Source: Pseudaminobacter soli (ex Li et al. 2025) (GTDB lineage Bacteria; Pseudomonadota; Alphaproteobacteria; Rhizobiales; Rhizobiaceae). From it: a stretch of 64,000 nt of DNA. Below, piece by piece: positions 16,987 through 27,609 of the stretch; the stretch's first letter is position 1; each line of letters begins with the position of its first letter. The notes beneath the pieces were generated by a model. That model was given only the letters and a program-made list of their open reading frames with translations, searched no databases and was not told where the DNA came from. The DNA lies in NCBI RefSeq assembly GCF_003012705.1, contig NZ_PXYL01000006.1, positions 124,001 to 188,000 of the forward strand, written 5' to 3'. The translations under genes were made by a program, and so were the position numbers.

Positions 16987-17724
16987 ATGAATGCGAACCA
17001 GAATTCCGCGACGGCTCCCTTGCTGGAAGTGAAGGGCCTGCGTGTCGCCTATGGCCCGGTAGAAGCTCTGAAAGGCGTCGATCTCGTCGTCCCGAAGGGC
17101 CGGATCGTAACGCTGCTTGGCGCGAATGGGGCGGGCAAAAGCTCCACCCTCAACGCGCTTGTCGGCCTCGCTCCGAAAAAGGCGGGCAGCGTCCTCTTTG
17201 GCGGACGCGACATTTCGGGCCTCGCGCCGGAACAGATCGTGCGCATGGGCATGACCCTGACCCCAGAGGGGCGCAGGATTTTCCCGAGCCTCAGCGTCGA
17301 CGAAAATCTGCTGCTCGGCGGGGCCGTGCATAGCGCGCGCGGCGCCATCGGCGAAGTTCGCGAAGACATGCTGAGCCGGTTTCCGATCCTGAAGGAGCGC
17401 CTGCACCAGAAGGCGGGTTCGCTGTCGGGCGGCGAACAGCAGATGTTGGCCATCGCGCGCTCCATGATGTCCTCGCCCGATCTGCTTTTGCTCGACGAGC
17501 CTTCGCTTGGTCTCGCACCGCAGGTGGTCGACATGATCTTCGAACTCATCGCGGGGCTGCGCGCGCAGGGCCTCACCATTCTGCTGGTCGAGCAGAACGT
17601 CTCGTTGTCGCTCGAAATCGCCGATGCGGGCTATGTGATGGCCAACGGCAAGATCGTGCTTTCGGGCACGGCGGCGGAGCTGCGCGATTCCAGCGAAATT
17701 CAGGGCGCCTATCTCGGCGCGTGA
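16987..17724 (+). CDS. LivF-type ABC transporter ATP-binding protein
   Basis: 245 residues from the ATG at 16987. Walker A GANGAGKSS, the LivF-typical TPEGRRIFPSLSVDENL, signature LSGGEQQMLAIARSMM and Walker B LLLLDEPSLGLAP are all present. It is the second ATPase of the Liv-type importer, pairing with the ATPase half of the LivMG fusion. It is 69 nt after the binding-protein gene and 30 nt before the LivH gene, in the same operon. Confidence 0.92.
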   Translation: MNANQNSATAPLLEVKGLRVAYGPVEALKGVDLVVPKGRIVTLLGANGAGKSSTLNALVGLAPKKAGSVLFGGRDISGLAPEQIVRMGMTLTPEGRRIFPSLSVDENLLLGGAVHSARGAIGEVREDMLSRFPILKERLHQKAGSLSGGEQQMLAIARSMMSSPDLLLLDEPSLGLAPQVVDMIFELIAGLRAQGLTILLVEQNVSLSLEIADAGYVMANGKIVLSGTAAELRDSSEIQGAYLGA

Positions 17725-17754
17725 CGGCAGGGCCAAGGAAAGAAGAGCCGGAAC

Positions 17755-18642
17755 ATGGATATTTTCCTGCAACAACTGGTCAATGCGCTCAGCCTTGGCG
17801 GCACCTATGCCCTGCTGGCGCTCGGCCTTGCCGTGGTGTTTTCGATCATGGGGCTGATCAATTTCGCTCATGGCGAGCTAATGACAGCCGCGGGCTACGG
17901 CATGTGCTTTGCGCTGATCGCCGGCTTGCCCTTCGGCGTGGCTGTGATCGTCGCCATTGTCGTGGCAGTCGTGCTGGTGCTCTTGATGGAGCGGATCGCC
18001 TTCCGGCCCGTGCGTGGCGCAAGCGGCACGACGCTGCTTCTGACGAGCTTTGCCGTCAGCGCCATCTTGCGCGTGTTGTTCCAGAATTTTGTCTCGGCCC
18101 GGCCCAAGCCCGTGCCCATGCCGATGAGCCTTTCGGGGACGATTGAGATCGCCGGTCTGCATATCGGCATCATCCAGGCCATTTCGATCCTCATGACAGT
18201 CGTCATGCTGGTCGGGCTCAACATCTTCCTGCGTACGACTGTTCTGGGCCGCGCGATGCGCGCCGCCTCGGAAGACTTTGCCATCGTCAGGCTGATGGGA
18301 ATTCGCGCCAACGCAGTCGTCGCCACCGCATTCGCCATCTCGGGCCTGCTTGCCGGCGTGGCAGGCGTGCTCTGGGTGGCGCAGCGCGGCAGCGTCGATC
18401 CCTTGATGGGCTTCCTGCCGGTGCTCAAGGCGTTCATCGCGGCCATCATCGGCGGCCTGGGCAGCCTGTCTGGCGCGGTGGCAGGCGGCTTCCTGCTCGG
18501 CTTCATCGAAGTCCTGCTGCAGGCCTATCTCCCCGAGAACCTGCTTGGCTACCGCGATGCCTTCACCATCCTGCTGGTCATCGGCGTGCTGCTCTTTGCA
18601 CCGCAAGGCCTGCTCGCCCGAAAGGTCGCGCTGAAACTCTGA
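17755..18642 (+). CDS. LivH-type ABC transporter permease
   Basis: 295 residues with about eight membrane segments. Family features are NALSLGGTYALLALGLAVVFSIMGLINFAHGE at the N-terminus and GIRANAVVATAFAISGLLAGVAGVLW in the cytoplasmic loop/helix region. It is the second permease of the importer and the last gene of the operon. It converges with a sensor kinase gene across a 39-nt gap. The substrate is unknown but probably matches the divergent catabolic genes. Confidence 0.92.
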   Translation: MDIFLQQLVNALSLGGTYALLALGLAVVFSIMGLINFAHGELMTAAGYGMCFALIAGLPFGVAVIVAIVVAVVLVLLMERIAFRPVRGASGTTLLLTSFAVSAILRVLFQNFVSARPKPVPMPMSLSGTIEIAGLHIGIIQAISILMTVVMLVGLNIFLRTTVLGRAMRAASEDFAIVRLMGIRANAVVATAFAISGLLAGVAGVLWVAQRGSVDPLMGFLPVLKAFIAAIIGGLGSLSGAVAGGFLLGFIEVLLQAYLPENLLGYRDAFTILLVIGVLLFAPQGLLARKVALKL

Positions 18643-18681
18643 ACAGAACGGGGTAGTTGGCTGACCGCCCGCGAAGAGCTG

Positions 18682-20253
18682 TCAGCTCTCCTGGGCGAGA
18701 TCGCCCGGCTCGTGCGGGACGGCGTGGAACAGCTTGCCGGGCAGGTTGATCTCGATGTCCATACGTCCCGCGGTCCAGGTGCGGCTGTAGCTTCCTCGCA
18801 ATTGCGATTTGATCGTGAGATCCAGGAGCTTCGAGCCAAACCCGGTGGCGGTGATGCCTGGTGGGTCATTCGGCCGGGAGACCTTCTCTGTCCACTTGAT
18901 GCGCAACTCATCGATGTCGCGCCTGATGTGGACCTCCAGCATGCCAGTCGGGTCACCCAAGGCGCCGTGCTTGACCGAATTCGTTGCCAGTTCATGGAAA
19001 ACGAGGGCAAGGGGGGTCACAATCCCGGTATCGACGAAAGCGTCGTCGCCGTAGATGGCAAATCGGCTGTCCGCATCGCCCTGATAGGGGCTGAGCAGCA
19101 CTGCGATCAGTTCCCTTAGCGAAGTAAGCTTGCCGGCGGCGGCGGAAGACGCGCTGCCGGTCCAAATAAGACCTTGCGCTTGCTGCAATGCCACAAGCCG
19201 ATCCCTCAGCGTCTTCGCAAGCGGCCTCATTGAAGGATTGTCCCGCACGGACAGGCTGACCAACCCGTTGACCAATGCGAACAGGTTCTTGATCCGATGC
19301 TCGAGCTCATTGGAAACGATCTCGCGCTCGGCGGCGAGATATCTGAGCTGGTCGAGAACCTCGTTCCTCGTCGCCGTCGTGGTCGAGATGATGAGCGGGC
19401 CCAATGTGATGAGCGCACCGCCCATGCTGATCGACAGGACCGTCGATTGGCTGAGATTCGAGACGTCGATATAGCCCATTGTCGTCGCGATGACCGCCCA
19501 TGCGCAGAACGCGAATGTCAGCAACGCCGTGAGGAAAACGCGATAGGAAATCGCGCACCAGAGTAGAGCCGGGACCGGGAAGGCGAAGGCGGCCATTCCT
19601 CCAAAAAATATGCCTACAACAGCCGAGAGCGCCAGGACGATGATCGGCGCCTGATCGTGTAGGGTCAAGGGCAGTTGCCGCGCCCAATGACGATCCTCTG
19701 GGAAAGCCAGGATCATTGGCAAGAAGGCAAGCTGGTTCAAAAGCTCGACCGAAAACCAATACCGAAAAGCGCTGACAGTCGGCGGGGTACTGAACACTGG
19801 GCCGTTCAGGACCGAGCCCGCGATCCCGGCGTAAAGGGATGCGGGCACCACGGCGGCAAGAAGGTATAGGATTGAGGTCGGGCGCTCCAGCCGCTGGTCT
19901 GACCGGTCGAAGCTGGAGAGGAGGACGTAGCCGATGGCGACGACGCCGAAACTATATATTGCTAACCCTGCGTCTACGGCAGGCCCATAACCGACTGCCG
20001 CAATGGCGATCGCGAAGCCGAGAAGACAAGCGATCCAGCCCGGAGGCCGTGCCAACAAGGGAAAGCGCACGAGCATGCCCAGCATGAACGCGTTGGCCGG
20101 CCAGACAAGCGACAGGATGATGTTGTTTTCCGTGTAGACGCCGAGAGTGAAGAGTGCCGAATAGGCACCGCCAAACACGAGGTAATAAAGCCAGGCTCGG
20201 TTCGGGGTGAGTAGCCTCTTCGCTTTGTCGTCGACTTCACCGGCACTGAGCAT
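18682..20253 (-). CDS. MASE1-type membrane sensor histidine kinase, HWE/HisKA_2 family
   Basis: 523 residues from the ATG at 20253, preceded by a GGGATGGTGG site. The N-terminal ~290 residues hold about eight hydrophobic segments with MASE1 character (NNIILSLVWPANAFMLGML, PPGWIACLLGFA). The kinase part has the HWE-type phosphoacceptor ELEHRIKNLFALV (H319) and N-box FHELATNSVKHG, followed by a glycine-rich G-box (TGFGSKLLDLTIKSQLRGS). HWE kinases in Rhizobiales often feed the general stress response (PhyR/NepR) or act with single-domain regulators. No response regulator gene is adjacent, so it is an orphan. The signal is unknown. Confidence 0.88.
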   Translation of the reverse strand: MLSAGEVDDKAKRLLTPNRAWLYYLVFGGAYSALFTLGVYTENNIILSLVWPANAFMLGMLVRFPLLARPPGWIACLLGFAIAIAAVGYGPAVDAGLAIYSFGVVAIGYVLLSSFDRSDQRLERPTSILYLLAAVVPASLYAGIAGSVLNGPVFSTPPTVSAFRYWFSVELLNQLAFLPMILAFPEDRHWARQLPLTLHDQAPIIVLALSAVVGIFFGGMAAFAFPVPALLWCAISYRVFLTALLTFAFCAWAVIATTMGYIDVSNLSQSTVLSISMGGALITLGPLIISTTTATRNEVLDQLRYLAAEREIVSNELEHRIKNLFALVNGLVSLSVRDNPSMRPLAKTLRDRLVALQQAQGLIWTGSASSAAAGKLTSLRELIAVLLSPYQGDADSRFAIYGDDAFVDTGIVTPLALVFHELATNSVKHGALGDPTGMLEVHIRRDIDELRIKWTEKVSRPNDPPGITATGFGSKLLDLTIKSQLRGSYSRTWTAGRMDIEINLPGKLFHAVPHEPGDLAQES

Positions 20254-20493
20254 GATCCACCATCCCAGGGCTACGCATCCCAGGCATCGTTGGGCCAACT
20301 GGAAGGTAACCACCAATGCCTCTTGTCGACAAGCAGAGACAGCATTTCGGGTCGCTGCGACGCGCGGCTTTCGCGCCTAACGCCTGTTGAAACACCGCCG
20401 AGCCCGCGAGGCCTCGTGGCCTAGCAGATTGACGCTGCTGTCGCCCTTCAGCTTGCCCCCACCGATGTCTAAGGTGCTGCGTCGTCAAAGCAA

Positions 20494-22017
20494 ATGAGAT
20501 TTCCAATGCCCCTGTCGCCGGTCCCGGTCTTTGAAGCCACGAGTGAAATTCCAGCGGATGCCTCGGTAATTGTGGTCCTCAAGGCGGGGCAACAGGGATT
20601 GGGACAAAGGGCGGCCGCGCTCGATGCAGCCACTAATGGCGCGCTGACCCGTGCATGCGCCAGTCCGCGGTTTTCCGGCGCCAATGGAGAATGCCTCGAT
20701 ATTCTGGCGCCGGCCTCCCTTTCGGCGCGGCGGGTGGTCGTGCTGGGGGTTGGCGAAGGGGCGACCGTAAGTGCGCTGTCCGCGATGCGTGCTGGCGGAG
20801 CGCTGGCGGCTCATCTCGAAGAGGAACGGGAAGGGGATGCCGTCATCGTGTTCGACACGATCGAGGGTAGCGCCATCCAGCCTGCGGAGTTGCTGGCGCG
20901 TCTTGCGCTCGGCATGCGCCTGCGGCGCTACCGCTTCGATCTTCGACGCCAGCGCAAGGGCGCGGAAGCCGAAGCGGCTTGGCGCATTCGCCTGGTCGGC
21001 GTTTCGGAGCAGGACCTTTCTCTGCATATGGCTCGTATCGACGCCATTGCCGAGGGTGTAGAGCTTACCCGCACATTGGTGAACCTGCCGGCCAATCACC
21101 TTCATCCGGACAGCTTTGCCGAGCATCTCGGACCGCTTCGCGACGCAGGTGTAGAGATCGAAGTGCTCGAAGAGGCCGAGCTTAAACGGCTTGGCATGAA
21201 CGCGCTGCTGGCGGTCGGTTCGGCATCTGCCCATCCCCCTCGTGTCATCGCTCTGCGATATCGCGGTCCAGGCTCGGCCGATACGCCGCTGGCCTTCGTC
21301 GGCAAGGGCATCTGCTTCGATTCAGGCGGGCTATGCGCCAAGAACGGCCCTCAGATGTTCGACATGAAGGGCGACATGGCCGGGGCGGCCACGGTTGCGG
21401 GCCTCATCTTGTCGCTGGCGCGGCAGGGCAGCCCGGTCCATGCGGTCGGCGTGCTGGGCATTGCCGAAAATCTCCCCTCGGGCAAGGCGTTCAAATCGGG
21501 CGACATCATCACCACACTGTCGGGCCAGACCGTGGAGGTCTTCGATACCGATTGCGAGGGCCGACTGCTGCTGGCCGATTGCCTCCACTATGCCGCTACC
21601 CGTTTCCAGCCTGCTGCGATCGTGGACCTTGCTACGCTGACCTATTCGGTGACGCGCGGCCTCGGCAAGATTTTCGCGGGGCTTTTCGGCAATGACGACG
21701 CCATCGCGGCGGGCATCATGGCGGCCGGCGAGACGGTCGGCGAACGCTTCTGGCGCATGCCTCTCGACCGTGCCTATGACGAAGAACTGCAGTCGCCATT
21801 CGCCGACCTACGGCACCACGCCAAGGATCTCGAAGCGGGCGACGCGCCATATGCCGCGGCGTTCCTTCGGCATTTCACCGAGGATCGTCCCTGGGTGCAT
21901 CTCGACATTGCGGGGCAGGAATTCACCGAGGCCGACCGGCCGTACTGCCGGCAGGGCGCGACGGGCTACGGCGTGCAGATGCTGGAAGAGTGGGTCACGC
22001 GGACAAAACAGTTGTGA
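20494..22017 (+). CDS. pepA: Leucyl aminopeptidase, M17 family (PepA-like)
   Basis: 507 residues. The catalytic domain shows the metal/active-site lysine region FVGKGICFDSGGL, MKGDMAGAATV and the M17 signature, here DTDCEGRLLLADCL (usually NTDAEGRL; a Cys replaces Ala). It releases N-terminal residues from peptides using two metal ions. The start used is the ATG at 20494; a second ATG at 20506 is possible. It leads a same-strand series with a proline iminopeptidase-like gene and a complete peptide importer, which suggests breakdown of imported peptides rather than only housekeeping protein turnover. Confidence 0.92.
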   Translation: MRFPMPLSPVPVFEATSEIPADASVIVVLKAGQQGLGQRAAALDAATNGALTRACASPRFSGANGECLDILAPASLSARRVVVLGVGEGATVSALSAMRAGGALAAHLEEEREGDAVIVFDTIEGSAIQPAELLARLALGMRLRRYRFDLRRQRKGAEAEAAWRIRLVGVSEQDLSLHMARIDAIAEGVELTRTLVNLPANHLHPDSFAEHLGPLRDAGVEIEVLEEAELKRLGMNALLAVGSASAHPPRVIALRYRGPGSADTPLAFVGKGICFDSGGLCAKNGPQMFDMKGDMAGAATVAGLILSLARQGSPVHAVGVLGIAENLPSGKAFKSGDIITTLSGQTVEVFDTDCEGRLLLADCLHYAATRFQPAAIVDLATLTYSVTRGLGKIFAGLFGNDDAIAAGIMAAGETVGERFWRMPLDRAYDEELQSPFADLRHHAKDLEAGDAPYAAAFLRHFTEDRPWVHLDIAGQEFTEADRPYCRQGATGYGVQMLEEWVTRTKQL

Positions 22018-22066
22018 CCCCGGACAGCACTGTATAGCTTGCTTGAATGCCGGGGAGGGGCATGTC
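22018..22066 (+). promoter_or_regulatory. Hairpin that may cover the ribosome site of the iminopeptidase gene
   Basis: CCCCGG directly after the pepA stop (22018-22023) can pair with CCGGGG (22050-22055). The latter forms the 5' part of the GGGGAGGGG ribosome site of the next gene. Translation of the second gene may thus depend on ribosomes finishing pepA. This is a short stem seen by eye, so support is modest. Confidence 0.3.
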
Positions 22067-22963
22067 TTGATCAGCAGTATGGAAGGGCGCGCCGGCTTTG
22101 GCGCCTACGAAACCTGGTATCGAATTTCGGGTGACCTGGAGGCCGGCAAGACGCCGGTATTTATCCTGCACGGCGGCCCCGGCGTCGCGCACAACTACGT
22201 CGACTCCTACAAGCATCTGGCCCTCCAGGGCCGGCCTGTCATCCACTACGACCAGCTGGGTTGCGGCAACTCCACTCTGCTACCCGACAAAGGGGCCGAT
22301 TTCTGGACGCCCCAGCTTTTCATCGATGAGCTGAACAACCTTGTCGATCACCTCGGCATGCGGTCGGGCTTTCATGTGCTTGGCCAGAGCTGGGGTGGCA
22401 TGCTGGGTGCCGAATATGCGGTAACGCGGCCGGATGGGCTGCAATCGCTAGTCATTGCCAACTCGCCCGCTTCGATGAAGCTGTGGGTCGAGGAAGCCAA
22501 CCGGCTGCGCGCCGATCTGCCCAAGGACGTGCAGGAAACACTTACCCGCCACGAGCAGGCCGGCACTACGGATCATCCCGACTACCAGAAGGCGACCATG
22601 GATTTCTATGAGCGCCACGTCTGCCGCGTGGTGCCGTTTCCGCCGGAAGTCTCCGAGAGCTTCGAGCAGGTGGCGCGCAACCCCACCGTCTACAACGTCA
22701 TGAACGGTCCGAACGAATTCTTCGTCATCGGCACGTTGAAGAGCTGGAGCATCATCGACCGGCTGCCGGTGGTGAATGTGCCCACCCTGATCATTTCTGG
22801 TCGCCACGACGAGGCGACGCCTGCGACCGTGCAGCCCTACAAGGACGGCATCGAGGGATCGCGCTGGGAGATATTCGAACAGTCTAGCCACATGCCGCAT
22901 GTGGAAGAACAAGAAAGATGCATGCAAGTCGTGGGCGCGTTCCTCGACGAGCATGACAATTGA
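22067..22963 (+). CDS. Proline iminopeptidase-like S33 alpha/beta hydrolase
   Basis: 298 residues if the TTG at 22067 is used. It is chosen because GGGGAGGGG ends 6 nt before it; the ATG at 22079 lies too far from that site but is a fair alternative. Catalytic elements are visible: oxyanion HGGPG, nucleophile GQSWGGMLG, acid in GRHDEAT and histidine in SSHMPH. The family includes prolyl iminopeptidases and L-amino-acid amidases, which remove N-terminal residues from small peptides or amides. Placed between pepA and a peptide-binding protein gene, it fits intracellular trimming of imported peptides. Confidence 0.87.
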   Translation: MISSMEGRAGFGAYETWYRISGDLEAGKTPVFILHGGPGVAHNYVDSYKHLALQGRPVIHYDQLGCGNSTLLPDKGADFWTPQLFIDELNNLVDHLGMRSGFHVLGQSWGGMLGAEYAVTRPDGLQSLVIANSPASMKLWVEEANRLRADLPKDVQETLTRHEQAGTTDHPDYQKATMDFYERHVCRVVPFPPEVSESFEQVARNPTVYNVMNGPNEFFVIGTLKSWSIIDRLPVVNVPTLIISGRHDEATPATVQPYKDGIEGSRWEIFEQSSHMPHVEEQERCMQVVGAFLDEHDN

Positions 22964-22980
22964 CAACAAGGGGAACTTCT

Positions 22981-24642
22981 ATGAAGAAACTGCTTCTGGC
23001 CGCATCGGCCGCGTCATTGCTCGCCTGCGGGTCGCTCTCGGCAGCCCACGCAGACAATATGCAGGAGCACCGCGGCGGCACTTTGCGCCTGCTGGCCCGT
23101 TCGGCCGCCGGCACACTGGACCCGCACATCAACTACACCCTGCAATACTGGCAGGTTTTCCAGCCGCTTTATGACGGCCTGGTCGCCTTCAGGAAGGCGG
23201 ACGGAAAGGACGGCTTCAAGATCGTCGCCGACATTGCGGAGGACATGCCGCAGGTCAGTGACGACGGCAAGACCTTCACCTTCAAGATCCGCAAGGGCAT
23301 CAAGTTCTCCAACGGCGATGAGCTGGGCGTGAAGGACGTGGTCGCGTCGTTCCAGCGCATCTTCAAGGTTTCCGGGCCGACCTCGGGCACCTTCTATGCG
23401 GGCATTGTCGGGGCCGATAAATGCCTGGCCGAGACAAGCACCTGTACGCTGGAGGGCGGCGTCGTCGGTGACGAGGCTGCAGGCACGGTAACGATCAATA
23501 TCACCAAGCCGGATGCCGAATTCCTCGACAAGCTTGCCATGCCGCATGCAGTCATCCTGCCGGCGGATACGCCGACGGAAGACGTCGGCTCCAAGCCCAT
23601 TCCGAGCACCGGCGCCTACATGATCTCTGCCTACGATCCGAACAAAGGAATGACGATGGAGCGCAACCCCCACTTCAAGCAGTGGAGCGAGGAGGCGCAG
23701 CCGGACGGCTATCCCGATGTCGTGCAGTATGATTTCGGCCTCACCGAGGAAGCGGCGGTCACCGCGATCCAGAAGGGCGAGGCGGACTGGATGTATGACC
23801 AGCCGCCGACCGACCGACTGGTCGAGCTCGGTACGAAATACATGGACCAGGTGCATATCTCGCCGCTGACGGCGTGGTGGTATGCCCCGCTCAACACCAA
23901 CCTTGCGCCCTTCGACAATGAGAAGGCCCGCCAGGCGGTCGCCTATGCGGTCGACCGCAACACGCTGGTCAACCTCTTCGGCGGCAAAGTGCTGGGCTCG
24001 CCTGTCTGCCAGGTGCTGCCGCCGGACTTCCCCGGCCACGTGGACTATTGCCCGTTCACCAAGAACCCCGGCGCCAAGTGGTCGGCGGCCGATCTCGACA
24101 AGGCCAAGCAGTTGGTTGAGGAGTCGGGCACCAAGGGCCAGAAGGTCACGGTCATCGTCGAGGATACCGCTGTGTCGCGCTCGATCGGCGTCTATCTGCA
24201 AAGCGTGCTGACCAGCATCGGCTACCAGGCCGACGTGAAGCCGATCTCGCCGAACCTGCAGTTCACCTACATCCAGAACACCAACAACAAGGTGCAGATG
24301 TCGGTGAGCCAGTGGTATCAGGACTACCCGGCCGCCTCGAACTTCCTGAACATCCTGTTCGGCTGCGACAGCTTCCGCGAAGGTTCGGACGCTTCCGTCA
24401 ACATTTCCGGTTTCTGCGACAAGGGCATCGACGCCAAGATGAAGCAGGCCATGGACCTCGGCGTGACCGATCAGGACGCCGCCAACAAGCTCTGGTCCGA
24501 GGTCGACAAGGAGGTCACCGACAAGGCGGCCGCCGTAGCGCTGTTCACGCCCAAGCATGTGGACTTCGTCAGCAAGCGCCTGGGCAACTTCAAGTTCAAC
24601 GCCCAGTTCTACTGGATCTTCACTCAGGCATGGGTGCAGTGA
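22981..24642 (+). CDS. ABC transporter substrate-binding protein, peptide/nickel family (SBP_bac_5)
   Basis: 553 residues with a signal peptide (MKKLLLAASAASLLACGSLSA, cleavage near AHA-D). The Dpp/Opp-type fold shows GGTLRLLARSAAGTLDPHINYTLQ at the N-terminus, ISDEL-like DGKTFTFKIRKGIKFSNGDELGVKDVV, and ARQAVAYAVDRNTLV in the C-terminal half. Four cysteines in mature surface loops (near CLAETSTC) may form disulfides. It captures peptides for the two permeases and two ATPases that follow at once on the same strand. Confidence 0.93.
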   Translation: MKKLLLAASAASLLACGSLSAAHADNMQEHRGGTLRLLARSAAGTLDPHINYTLQYWQVFQPLYDGLVAFRKADGKDGFKIVADIAEDMPQVSDDGKTFTFKIRKGIKFSNGDELGVKDVVASFQRIFKVSGPTSGTFYAGIVGADKCLAETSTCTLEGGVVGDEAAGTVTINITKPDAEFLDKLAMPHAVILPADTPTEDVGSKPIPSTGAYMISAYDPNKGMTMERNPHFKQWSEEAQPDGYPDVVQYDFGLTEEAAVTAIQKGEADWMYDQPPTDRLVELGTKYMDQVHISPLTAWWYAPLNTNLAPFDNEKARQAVAYAVDRNTLVNLFGGKVLGSPVCQVLPPDFPGHVDYCPFTKNPGAKWSAADLDKAKQLVEESGTKGQKVTVIVEDTAVSRSIGVYLQSVLTSIGYQADVKPISPNLQFTYIQNTNNKVQMSVSQWYQDYPAASNFLNILFGCDSFREGSDASVNISGFCDKGIDAKMKQAMDLGVTDQDAANKLWSEVDKEVTDKAAAVALFTPKHVDFVSKRLGNFKFNAQFYWIFTQAWVQ

Positions 24643-24665
24643 CGCTCTGTTGACGGATTGCTTTC

Positions 24666-25682
24666 GTGTCGAGTGAAGTCGTAGCCGTGCCGCGCAAGGC
24701 GCGAGGGCCCTGGGCCCTCGCATTTGCGAAACTGATGAGAAACAGGGCAGCCATGGCTGCCCTTGCCATCTTCCTGCTCATAGTCTTTGCCTGCCTCAGC
24801 GCGCCGCTCTATGCGCGCTGGGCTGGCGTCGATCCCTTCCTGTCGACGCTGGATGCGGTGATTACCATCGACGGCCAGGACGTGCCGGTGATGGAGCAAT
24901 CAACGGAGGGCCTGGGGCTCGGCTACACGCCGCTCGGGCCTACCTGGAGGCTCGGCAACTATTTCCTGGGTGCCGACAACCAAGGCCGGGACGTGATGGC
25001 CCGCATGCTCTATGGCGGCCTCAACTCTTTGCTGATCTCGAGCGCCGCAACCGTGTTGACCCTGATCCTCGGTACGGCAGCGGGCCTGATCGCCGGCTAT
25101 TTCGGCGGCGTCACCGATACGGTGCTGTCGCGCTTTCTCGACATACTCTGGGCCTTTCCGATCTACCTTCTGGCGATCTCGCTTTCCATCGTCACCATCG
25201 CGGAGGGTATCTCGATCGGGCCGATTACGATCGAGTCGGGCAGCCTGTGGTTGCCCGTCATCATCATCGGCATCGTCTATGTGCCTTATGTAGCGCGGCC
25301 GATACGCGGGCAGGTGCTGGCGCTGCGCAACAGCGAATTCGTTATGGCCGCCATCAATCTCGGCGTGCCGGGGCCGAGAATTCTCTGGCGAGACATTCTA
25401 CCCAACATCACCACAACACTCATCGTCTTCGTGCCTCTGATGATGGCGCTGAACATGCTGACGGAGTCGGCGCTGTCCTTCCTGTCGATCGGCGTGCAGC
25501 CGCCTGACGCTAGCTGGGGCACCATCATTCAGGACGGGCAGGCGCTGCTTTATACGCGTCCGCTGGTGGCGCTGGCGCCCGGCATCGCCATCGCCGTCTC
25601 GGTCATGGCGCTCAACGTCTTCGGCGACGGCCTGCGCGACGCGCTCGACCCCCGCTCCAAAGTCCGGCTGGGGCGCGACTGA
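24666..25682 (+). CDS. Peptide ABC transporter permease, DppC/OppC type
   Basis: 338 residues from a GTG at 24666; no ATG fits. An N-terminal cytoplasmic stretch and first helix are followed by a long extracytoplasmic insert (about residues 50-105, ending LGADNQGRDVMARMLYGG), as in DppC proteins. The EAA loop reads AAINLGVPGPRILWRDILPN. It overlaps the next permease gene by one base (TGATG). Its place before the B-type permease reverses the usual dppB-dppC order. Confidence 0.92.
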   Translation: MSSEVVAVPRKARGPWALAFAKLMRNRAAMAALAIFLLIVFACLSAPLYARWAGVDPFLSTLDAVITIDGQDVPVMEQSTEGLGLGYTPLGPTWRLGNYFLGADNQGRDVMARMLYGGLNSLLISSAATVLTLILGTAAGLIAGYFGGVTDTVLSRFLDILWAFPIYLLAISLSIVTIAEGISIGPITIESGSLWLPVIIIGIVYVPYVARPIRGQVLALRNSEFVMAAINLGVPGPRILWRDILPNITTTLIVFVPLMMALNMLTESALSFLSIGVQPPDASWGTIIQDGQALLYTRPLVALAPGIAIAVSVMALNVFGDGLRDALDPRSKVRLGRD

Positions 25683-26649
25683 TGATTTATCCGATCCTGC
25701 GCCGCCTCGGTCAGATGCTGTTCGTGATGTTCGGCATCTCGGTCATCGTATTCCTGATTTTCTTTGCCACGCCCGGCGCCGATCCCGCGGCGCGCATCGC
25801 AGGCCGCAATGCGGCTCCGGAGGTGCTTGAGGCCGTACGCCACAGCTTCGGCTTCGACCGGCCGCTCTATGTGCAATATGCGCTGATGATGAAGAAGATC
25901 TTCATCACCGGCGACCTCACCTCCTTCGTCAATCGCGGCTGGAAGGTGGTACCGGCGGTACTGGATTCCATCCCGATCACGCTTTCGCTCGTCTTCGGGG
26001 CGGCTGTTTTGTGGGTGGTGTTTTCCATCATCATCGGCGTCGCCGCCGCCGCCACGCGCAACAGTTGGCTCGACAGGCTGCTGATGGCGCTTGGCCTGCT
26101 TGGCATCTCCATGCCGGTCTACTGGCTGGGCGAGGTGATGAACCTGATCACCCAGAGCCGCTACCACGACACCTGGCTGTTCTCCTGGGTGCCGCCGCTC
26201 GGCTACAAGAACTTTTCCGACGACCCGAAGGGCTGGTTCCTGACGCTGGTGATCCCATGGATCACGCTCGCCATCCTCTATATCGGCATCTACGGCCGCG
26301 TGCTCAGGGCGGCGATCATCGAATCTATGCAGGAAGACTATATCCGGACGGCTCGCGCCAAGGGCTTGTCGGAAACCCGCATCCTGCTGCGCCATGCCCT
26401 GCGCACGTCGCTCATCGCTTTCGTGACCCTGTTCGGGCTCGATTTCGGCGCGCTGGTGGGCGGCTCCGCGCTTTTGACCGAGGTCGTCTTCGGCCTGCAG
26501 GGCATCGGCAAGCTGACCTATGACGCGCTGCAGAGCCTCGACCTGCCGATGATCATGGCGACCGTAATGTACGCTTCCATGTTCGTGGTGATTGCCAATG
26601 CGGTGGTCGATTTCGTCTACATTCTCCTCGATCCGCGTGTGAAAACGTC

Positions 26650-26653
<4 letters not shown>
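25682..26653 (+). CDS. Peptide ABC transporter permease, DppB/OppB type
   Basis: 323 residues with about six membrane helices. The N-terminus ILRRLGQMLFVMFGISVIVFLIF and the EAA loop TARAKGLSETRILLRHALR are typical of DppB. It has an extended periplasmic part (about residues 150-190, SRYHDTWLFSWVPPLGYKN). Translation couples to both neighbours: 1-nt overlap upstream and 4-nt overlap downstream. Confidence 0.92.

Positions 26654-27605
<952 letters not shown>

Positions 27606-27609
<4 letters not shown>

Noticed and set aside
15709-17871. A 720-residue minus-strand frame opposite the importer genes
   Set aside because: It is antisense to the binding-protein and LivF genes and has no family features.
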